DNA of 14,970 nt from positions 1 through 14,970 of the forward strand of contig CALZMK010000007.1 of assembly GCA_945788545.1 (NCBI GenBank), given 5' to 3'. The DNA comes from an uncultured Prevotella sp. Its GTDB lineage: Bacteria > Bacteroidota > Bacteroidia > Bacteroidales > Bacteroidaceae. The position numbers were made by a program, and so were the translations under genes. Below, piece after piece: positions 1-6,400 of this stretch; the first letter of the stretch is position 1, and every line of letters begins with the position of its first letter. Below the pieces are notes generated by a model. It was given only the letters and a program-made list of their open reading frames with translations, was not told where the DNA came from and did no database searches.

Positions 1-58
1 TATCTAAAGATAAATGGCAAAGTATGTTTAGATACTTGGCGAAGTATGTCAAGACTCT
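1..58. repeat. Imperfect 22-base tandem repeat, about 2.6 copies
   Basis: Units at 15-36 and 37-58 share TGGC[AG]AAGTATGT and differ at 5 of 22 positions. Bases 1-14 match the end of the unit at 9 of 14 positions, so the array probably continues left of the window. Confidence 0.55.
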
Positions 59-161
59 GTGTCCTCCAGATTAACAATTACCAGCCGCAGCTTATCACCT
101 GCAAGGGATAATTGTGTTCACACGTGTCAAATCGACAAAAATAACATGTCAATGAGTGGAT

Positions 162-217
162 AAACCCAGGTCTCAAAATAATGAAACCCGGGTCTCAGAA
201 GACTGAAACCCGGGTCT
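162..217. repeat. Three copies of a 12-base AAACCC[AG]GGTCT motif at exact 22-base spacing
   Basis: Copies lie at 162-173, 184-195 and 206-217. The middle and last are identical; the first has one change (CCCAGG). Each identical copy centres on the palindrome ACCCGGGT, and the middle copy extends to a 14-base palindrome with one mismatched pair. The 10 bases between copies are not conserved. Even spacing of about two helical turns would suit a protein-binding array, but this is inference. Confidence 0.7.
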
Positions 218-238
218 AAAAATCACAAATGCTATCTG

Positions 239-251
239 ACTGAAGATCAGT
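239..251 (-). terminator. Possible weak hairpin after the last gene of the cluster
   Basis: A perfect 5-base stem (ACTGA/TCAGT) with a 3-base loop lies 12 bases past the stop at 263. The next T-run on the minus strand is about 14 bases further on, so it is not a canonical intrinsic terminator. No better candidate was seen before the repeats. Confidence 0.2.
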
Positions 252-262
252 AATTTTTAAGA

Positions 263-2857
263 TTACTTACGAATGTTTACCTTGCGGCCGTTGATGATAT
301 AGGTGCCGCGAGTCAGACGCTTGATGTCGCTGGCCTTTTCGAGGGTCATCACGCGCGTACCATTGAGGGTATAGACGGTGAGGCTCTTGCCGGAGTTGGC
401 GAAGTGAGCACTGATGAACGTGGCAATGGTGGTAGAACCATAGATGGTGACATCGTGGGCGGGCATCGTGGCAGGTACGTCCTCCCAACCTTCAAACTCA
501 CGTCCGTCTTCTACCTCGGGAACGAATTCCTCAATCTCTGCACCATACTCAACGTCGAGAGTCTGGACAGTCACATCATCGAGCACGTAGGTCAGCTTGT
601 AGGTGTTGATGGTGTATTCTGCCTCGTATGTCACATCGTTGGCAGGAACGGTCTCATCCACCTCGGGACTCCAGCCCGTGAAGGTGTAACCCTTCTTGGC
701 AGGTGCGTCGGGAGCGGTGATGGCCGTGCCGTAGTCAAGAGTCGTTTCAGAAACGACTGTACCGTCAGCGACGAACTTCACGGTGTACTGGTTGATTTGC
801 CACTGAGCCTTGATGGTCACATTCTCGGCAGGCATGGTGGCAGGAATCTCCTTGTCCCAACCCTTGAAGGTGTAGCCCGTCTTGGTGGGAGCAGCAGGAG
901 TGGTCACGTCAGAAGCATAGTCCTGTGTAATGGCTGCTACCTCAGTACCACCGTCGGTATCGAAGGTAATGGTATATTGGTTGGCCTTCCATACAGCAGT
1001 GTAGGTAACGTCATTAGCAGGAACCTTTGCGCCCTCTACGTATGAGGGATTCCAACCCATGAAGGTGTGACCCTCCTTGACAGGATCAGCAGGAGCAGTG
1101 ATGGCTGAGTTGTAGTTCAGTGTCTCTGACTTGAGTTCTTCTCCGTCAACTACGAACTTCACGGTATATTGGTTGATCTCCCACAGAGCCTTGATGGTCA
1201 CATTCTCGGCAGGCATGGTGGCAGGAATATTCTTGTCCCATCCGTTGAAGGTGTAACCTGTCTTGGTGGGAGCGGCAGGAGCGGTCACGGCAGAAGCATA
1301 GTCCTGCTTGATGGCTGCAACCTCAGTACCACCATCGGTATCGAAGGTAATGGTATATTGGTTGATTTGCCACTGAGCCTTGATGGTCACGTTCTCGGCA
1401 GGAATGGTGGAAGGAATAGCCTTGTCCCAGCCCTTGAAGGTGTAACCTGTCTTGGTGGGAGCGGCAGGAGCGGTCACGGCAGAAGCATAGTCCTGTGTGA
1501 TGGCAGCTACCTCAGTACCACCGTCGGTGTCAAAGGTAATGGTATATTGGTTGACCTTCCATACAGCAGTATAGGTAACGTCATTAGCAGGAACCTTTGC
1601 GCCCTCTACGTATGAGGGAGCCCAACCCATGAAGGTATGACCCTCCTTGACAGGATCTGCAGGAGCGGTGATGGCTGAGTTGTAGTCCAGTGTCTCTGAC
1701 TTGAGTTCTTCTCCGTCAACTACAAACTTCACGGTGTACTGGTTGATCTGCCACTGAGCCTTAACGGTCAGATTCTCGGCGGGAATGGTCGTGGGAACAG
1801 CAGGCTCCCAGCCCTTGAAGGTGTAGCCCGTCTTGGTGGGAGCAGCAGGAGCGGTCACAGCAGAAGCATAGTCCTGGGTGATGGCAGCTACCTCTGAGCC
1901 ACCGTCGGTGTCGAAGGTGATGGTGTATTGGTTAACAGTCCATGTAGCCGTATAGGTGATGCCGTCAACAGGCACCGTATCACCCTCTTTAAATGCAGGA
2001 GACCAGCCAGCGAAGGTATAACCCGTCTTAGTGGGAGCAGCAGGAGTTGTAATTACAGAGCCAAAAGCCAGGGAAGAGGTTGTCTTCTGACCATCCACAT
2101 CAAAGGTCACGTCATACATGTTTGCCTTGAAGTTGGCCGTTAGGCTGGTATTGGCTTCAGCAGTGAACTTATAGGGATTCTCCTTAGAAACTTCCGTTTC
2201 ACCGCTGGTCCAGTTCACGAAGGAATAACCTTCTACGGGAGTTGCCTCAGCTGTCACCTCTGTACCATTCTCCACGGCTTCACCACCATTCGTCAGAGTT
2301 ACAGAACCCATGGTTTCATTTGCAGAAACGGCTGAGATGCTGTAAGTTTCATAGACCTGGAGATTTAGGTCAAAATTATCATAATCTCCAAAGTCAGTAG
2401 GTATATCACCATCCATATATTGGAACAAGATATCAGCAAACTTAACTGTCAGATTGCCCAAGGCGGCAGATTCATCTACCTTGAATGTAAGGGTACAGAT
2501 TTCTCCTGATTCTCCCTTAATAGGTACAGAGCCATCCGATTCAAAGGTAAACGATATTCCATTACCAATTGTTGGAGAAAGTGGTGTCTCACCTATTGTA
2601 TACTTTCTGGGAATACGGCTTGAATTGGTCGTACAATACATTTCATCCTCATTTTCTACAAGAGTAACACCATCAGGCAAAACAACTTTAAACTGCAAAC
2701 CTACCATTTCAAAATTGTTTTTGACATGAACAGGAACTACAACTTGTTCTCCAGGTTTAACTTTGTAAGAACCATCTATGTACATTTTCACTTCTTTCTG
2801 GGCATAACCCATTGTTGTTAACGCACATAGGAAAAACAATAAAAAATACTTTTTCAT
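263..2857 (-). CDS. Secreted cohesin-like protein with nine InlB/Listeria-Bacteroides repeats (864 aa)
   Basis: A signal peptide (1-19, ending GYA before Q20) is followed by a cohesin-like beta-sandwich at about 22-169. Its landmarks are VKPGEQVVVPVHVKN, MVGLQFKVVLPDGVTLV, GEICTLTFKVDESAALG and a closing DLNLQVYE strand, the usual order of a cohesin fold. Residues about 171-244 are a divergent InlB-type repeat (GSVTLTNGG, GYSFVNWTSG). Residues 248-812 are nine Flg_new/Listeria-Bacteroides repeats of 61-64 residues with a GYTFxGW core. Residues 813-864 are a short tail (LTVYTLNGTRV, RGTYIINGRKV) resembling T9SS sorting tails, but shorter than the usual type A domain. It probably extends a cohesin from the cell surface on a repeat stalk. 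Its adjacent dockerin gene ends 21 bases upstream. The leader has no Shine-Dalgarno. The cohesin call rests on pattern recognition and could be another cohesin/CBM-like sandwich. Confidence 0.88.
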   Translation of the reverse strand: MKKYFLLFFLCALTTMGYAQKEVKMYIDGSYKVKPGEQVVVPVHVKNNFEMVGLQFKVVLPDGVTLVENEDEMYCTTNSSRIPRKYTIGETPLSPTIGNGISFTFESDGSVPIKGESGEICTLTFKVDESAALGNLTVKFADILFQYMDGDIPTDFGDYDNFDLNLQVYETYSISAVSANETMGSVTLTNGGEAVENGTEVTAEATPVEGYSFVNWTSGETEVSKENPYKFTAEANTSLTANFKANMYDVTFDVDGQKTTSSLAFGSVITTPAAPTKTGYTFAGWSPAFKEGDTVPVDGITYTATWTVNQYTITFDTDGGSEVAAITQDYASAVTAPAAPTKTGYTFKGWEPAVPTTIPAENLTVKAQWQINQYTVKFVVDGEELKSETLDYNSAITAPADPVKEGHTFMGWAPSYVEGAKVPANDVTYTAVWKVNQYTITFDTDGGTEVAAITQDYASAVTAPAAPTKTGYTFKGWDKAIPSTIPAENVTIKAQWQINQYTITFDTDGGTEVAAIKQDYASAVTAPAAPTKTGYTFNGWDKNIPATMPAENVTIKALWEINQYTVKFVVDGEELKSETLNYNSAITAPADPVKEGHTFMGWNPSYVEGAKVPANDVTYTAVWKANQYTITFDTDGGTEVAAITQDYASDVTTPAAPTKTGYTFKGWDKEIPATMPAENVTIKAQWQINQYTVKFVADGTVVSETTLDYGTAITAPDAPAKKGYTFTGWSPEVDETVPANDVTYEAEYTINTYKLTYVLDDVTVQTLDVEYGAEIEEFVPEVEDGREFEGWEDVPATMPAHDVTIYGSTTIATFISAHFANSGKSLTVYTLNGTRVMTLEKASDIKRLTRGTYIINGRKVNIRK
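422..2116 (-). repeat. Nine tandem InlB B-type repeat units (183-192 bases each), two alternating subtypes
   Basis: These units encode residues 248-812. Type A units (310-372, 437-499, 500-562, 627-689) start QYTITFDTDGG and carry TKTGYTFKGW. Type B units (373-436, 563-626) start QYTVKFVVDG and carry KEGHTFMGW and SYVEGAKVPANDV. The first unit (248-309) and the last two (690-751, 752-812) are diverged caps. The two B units (980-1171 and 1550-1741) differ at 11 of 192 bases by my hand alignment (94% identity), so the core is a recent expansion prone to copy-number change. Confidence 0.9.
2351..2794 (-). other. Segment encoding the cohesin-like domain
   Basis: Residues about 22-169 of the 864-residue protein match the cohesin layout: a PG-E/D-x-V-x-VPV strand near the start, an LQFxVxLPxGV strand, a GEIxTLTFKV strand, and a final hydrophobic strand leading into the linker. 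The DNA is more AT-rich than the repeat region that follows it. Confidence 0.7.
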
Positions 2858-2878
2858 AAATAATTATTATTAAGTGTT

Positions 2879-3472
2879 TTAGTATCCTGCAATGATTCTT
2901 CTTACGCTGATGATATCGGCATTGGTAATTTTGTTATCACCATTTACATCAGCAGCTTCTCTGAGAATATTAGCACCTGTATCACCTGCAATTAATTTAC
3001 GAATACAGATGATGTCTGCATTGGTTATTTTCCCATCATCATTGACATCTCCAAGAGTATATCTCCTCAACGTCAACGTAACAGGTTGGCTTGGCATACC
3101 CACCAGACCATTAGAGGCAAAGTCAACGGTCTCGACGGCATTGAAAGCCTTACCTTCGGTCTTTTCATAAATCTTAAACTTTACCGTTTCGCCTGAGGCT
3201 ACATTACTGCGCACGCGGATGTAGAGCCAGGTGTACCCCCCCTGCGAGTTCACCTCGGCAAGGCCACGACACTCGTCACCGACAAAGGCAGCAATCTCAT
3301 AGTTCTCAAGGGATGTCACCGTAGCCCCATCAACCACCAGACTGCCATAGACAGTCATGTCGTACTGGTAGCCGTGAGGATTCACCGTCCATCCACTGTC
3401 CTGCGCATACAGGACAGTGGTGGAGAGGAACATGCAGACAATGCTGCATAACACTTTCAGTCTATTCTTCAT
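2879..3472 (-). CDS. Small secreted type I dockerin protein (197 aa)
   Basis: I place the start at the ATG (MKNRLKV), two bases after the stop of the giant (TGA-AT-ATG), which suggests translational coupling. A GTG two codons earlier would give MNMKNRLKV but overlaps that stop and lengthens the signal peptide n-region for no gain. Residues 1-23 are a signal peptide ending LYA before QD. Residues about 27-136 form a beta-rich module with core YEIAAFVGDECRGLAEV, also found near the C-terminus of the giant. Residues about 140-197 are a type I dockerin with two calcium loops, DVNDDGKITNAD (142-153) and DVNGDNKITNAD (175-186); each is followed by a helix (IICIRKLIAG, IISVRRIIAG). In the second loop position 6 is Asn rather than Gly. 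Dockerins bind cohesins in a calcium-dependent way (family knowledge). There is no sorting-type tail. The next gene downstream encodes a cohesin-like domain, a plausible partner. Confidence 0.9.
   Translation of the reverse strand: MKNRLKVLCSIVCMFLSTTVLYAQDSGWTVNPHGYQYDMTVYGSLVVDGATVTSLENYEIAAFVGDECRGLAEVNSQGGYTWLYIRVRSNVASGETVKFKIYEKTEGKAFNAVETVDFASNGLVGMPSQPVTLTLRRYTLGDVNDDGKITNADIICIRKLIAGDTGANILREAADVNGDNKITNADIISVRRIIAGY
2882..3055 (-). other. Dockerin type I module (duplicated EF-hand-like calcium loops)
   Basis: Two copies of a 12-residue D-x-N-x-D-x-K-I-T-N-A-D loop are separated by 33 residues (start to start), the spacing expected of a two-repeat type I dockerin. The residues at loop positions 10-11 are Asn-Ala in both halves. 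In clostridial dockerins these positions help set cohesin specificity, and symmetry between the halves allows dual-mode binding; whether this holds here is inference. Confidence 0.9.
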
Positions 3473-3474
3473 AT

Positions 3475-6400
3475 TCACTTAATTTTATTATTTCTAATAA
3501 GAACCTTCTTTCCGTTGATGATGTATATTCCGGGCACATCCGTGCGGTTGACCTTCTGGCCCAGGAGGTTGGTGACGCCCTGTGCCTGACCCTCAGCCCA
3601 GGGAGCTTCCACGCCTGTGGGTTCACCCAGATGGAAGGCAAAGGGAGCCTTGACGGAACCGAGCACGTCGGCATTGAAATCAACACTCTCACGGATGCCA
3701 TACACCTCACCCGTGGCACGGTCTGCTGCCAGGAATGTGAGCGGCACACTCTTGTCACCATAAACAGAGAGGAAGATGATACCCTTGACATACTCACCCA
3801 CACCACGGCACTCGTCACCACAGAAAGCAGCGATGCAGTACTTGTCGGACTCTGCCTTGCAGTCATCCTCGAAGAGGTCGGCAGTGATGCACATCATGTT
3901 GGGATAGGCATGGGCATCCACGCTCCAGGGCAACTCCAACGTCTTCTCAGCCTTTGCCAATGTGACATTGGGAATGTCAGAGGCCGTCATGTTGTAGATA
4001 AATGCCTTGTCTGAGGCAGACTTCAACAGATAGCCCTTTCCAGGAGTCATTTCTCCAAGAGTACCTACCCACTTCTCGCCGTCATACTGGGAGAATCCTT
4101 CTGTGATATTGACGATATAATCGCCAACCTCCGGTTCCATATCAGCCAAGGCATTGTCAATCGCCACAGGCTTGTCAAGCGAATAGCCAATCCAGTTCCA
4201 TCCCTTCTTGAGAGAGAGGGGCTGAACATATGGATTGAACAAGTCACCATCCAGTTTGATGCTACCCTCTGCAGACATATAGACCTTGATGCCATCATTT
4301 GCACTGACATCATCAATATGGCCGGTGAATCCCAATTTCGAGTCACGATAGATTTCTCCCATCTGAGTCTGCACACGTTCCACATGCTCTTGCATCAGTT
4401 CATCAGCAGCTAAATCTGAATAGCGGTTGTGGGACACCCAGTTCCAGCCTTTGACCAAGGGAATCTCAAGGTCTGTTTTGCAGATGGTATAAGTATAGGT
4501 AACTATGTCGCTCTCGTCACCCTTCTTACCTACGGCCATCACCTTCAGCGTCATGCCTTCTGATACAGTTATCGGTGTACCGTCATACTCCATAGCACCA
4601 GCATCACACGGACAACTGCCATCGGTAGTGTAATAGATGGTGACACCAGAAGTAGGACAAGACAACGTTACACTCGACCCCTTGAGCAGTGCCGAACCAG
4701 AGGCAACTGAAGCTACAGGACTGTCAGGTATCAGCTGTTCCTGTTCCACGCTTACCATAGTAGTGGCACTGAGGTCATATCCATCCACAGAATAAGTAAT
4801 AGCGGCAGCACCGGGCAGTTCTCCGTTAACAGTTAGCGAAGCCTTTCCTTCACTGTCAAGAGTAAGTTCCTCAACATCCGTTGACAGAATCATTGATGAA
4901 GAAGACTTCACCTTTACGGTTTTGCCTGCGGAAGCCACGGCAGGAAGCACCTGCACAGTCAGCTCACCTGAGTTACCATATACTACAGAAGCATTTGATT
5001 CACAAACGATTTCACGAACCTCTGGTTCAATAGTGAATGTCTGCGAGAAGTCATCCTGCATTCTGATGCCTGCATAGCTCTTCACTCGGTTGCTTACCAT
5101 CAATGTAATCTCAGTGGCATCGAAAGGAGCGGCGGCATTGAAGCGCACCTTGGAGGCGTACTTCTCCTCGTTGCCCTCATAGCTTACCTCTTCATTCAGC
5201 AGTTCAACAGTTCCCTCAACTGCAGTCTCACCTGCCATCACGCGGATATTGTCAGCAGTAAGCAGTTCAGGCATCATATACTTGTCGAACTCCATCTCCA
5301 CTGCATCCTCGAATGCGCGTGCCGACTTGACTGTAGGCTGCACATTCTGCTTCATGGCGATATTGATGTCAAGCTGTGGAGGAGGCACAGGCAGCCACTC
5401 AGAGTAAGTAGTCTCATAACCTTCCTTCTCGAACTTCACCTGCCAGAGACCCTGCGGAACATCCCAACGATAGTAACCATTCGCATCAGTAAACAATGGA
5501 TTTTCCTGGGCATATTCCTCGGCATCCCATTTAACTATGTTTTCGTGAAGGTCACCATACATATCCTCTACCATTTCCTTATAATATGCGGTAGCTGTAA
5601 CACCTTCAAGACGATTTGAGAACACGCCCTCATAGACAAATCCAGATGGATCGTGGATTGGATCTACAGTTGGTTCTGGCTTACAGATACAATCTATGTG
5701 ACCACATTTTTTGCATGGCTTGCAAGTACAGAATTGTTTCCTTTTTCCACATTTTGGGCAAAATGTGCATTTACAAGGATAATAGTGACAATATACACAG
5801 CAAATACATGGCCTATGTTTACAAATAGGACATGGTTCCTTACATTCGCAAGGTTTTTTGTGACATCTAGGGCATTTATCGTCTGAGCATTTGAGATTTG
5901 ATGCTTCATGTTGATATTTTTCTTTGTTTTTGTCAAATTGCCATTGATATACTAATTCTGCGGTAAAGTTCGCAGCAGCAATTCCTAATGCGATACCTAC
6001 TGCAGACAACGAGGTTCCTCCTGTTGGCACTGCACCTGTTACTCCCAGAATAACAGAATTAATTTGTACAATATCAGCAGATAGTTTTGCGGCATAAAAC
6101 ATCATGCAACCAATTCCCCAATTTCTTATTCTATTACGCAAATCATCATCGTTTGTATCATCTGGACAATCTGGAACCGAATAATAAATATTAATTATCT
6201 CGTTTCCATCATCTTTAATCCCTTGAGTAATAGAGTAAACATCAAACAAACTAAATGCTACACCTGCACGCGGTGTAATTCTAAAGTTTTTGACATTTTT
6301 TTCTAACCATGTACGTATTGCTTGACATGATTTTATTTGATTCATGAGTTTTGCATTAACTTTTGACAACTCATTTATTTCTTTTTCAGTCAAGCCTTCT

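Larger units (their letters stand above)
1..262. other. Non-coding left edge downstream of the gene cluster
   Basis: No credible gene in any frame. It contains the two 22-base-period repeats described separately and, between them, a possible weak paired element (ACAATTA at 74-80 with TAATTGT at 109-115, enclosing GCAG/CTGC at 87-90 and 99-102). No promoter of the Bacteroides type (TTTG and TAnnTTTG) was seen with confidence. Confidence 0.5.

Noticed and set aside
74..115. Structured RNA or riboswitch in the left intergenic region
   Set aside because: Only a 7-base outer stem and a 4-base inner stem with mismatches between them were found; too weak to call.
162..217. CRISPR array
   Set aside because: The repeated part is only 12 bases with 10-base gaps, far shorter than CRISPR repeats and spacers, and no cas gene is present.
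404..1615. Long open plus-strand frames opposite the repeat region of the 864-residue gene
   Set aside because: They are antisense to a well-supported repeat protein and exist because the repeat units are GC-rich and in phase. Their translations have no signal peptide or recognisable domain.
263..3472. Classical cellulosome or polysaccharide-utilisation locus
   Set aside because: There is only one cohesin-like domain and no glycoside hydrolase catalytic domain, SusC/SusD pair or regulator in the window.
2879..3478. GTG start at 3478 for the dockerin gene
   Set aside because: It overlaps the stop of the giant, and an ATG two codons later gives a better start for a standard signal peptide.
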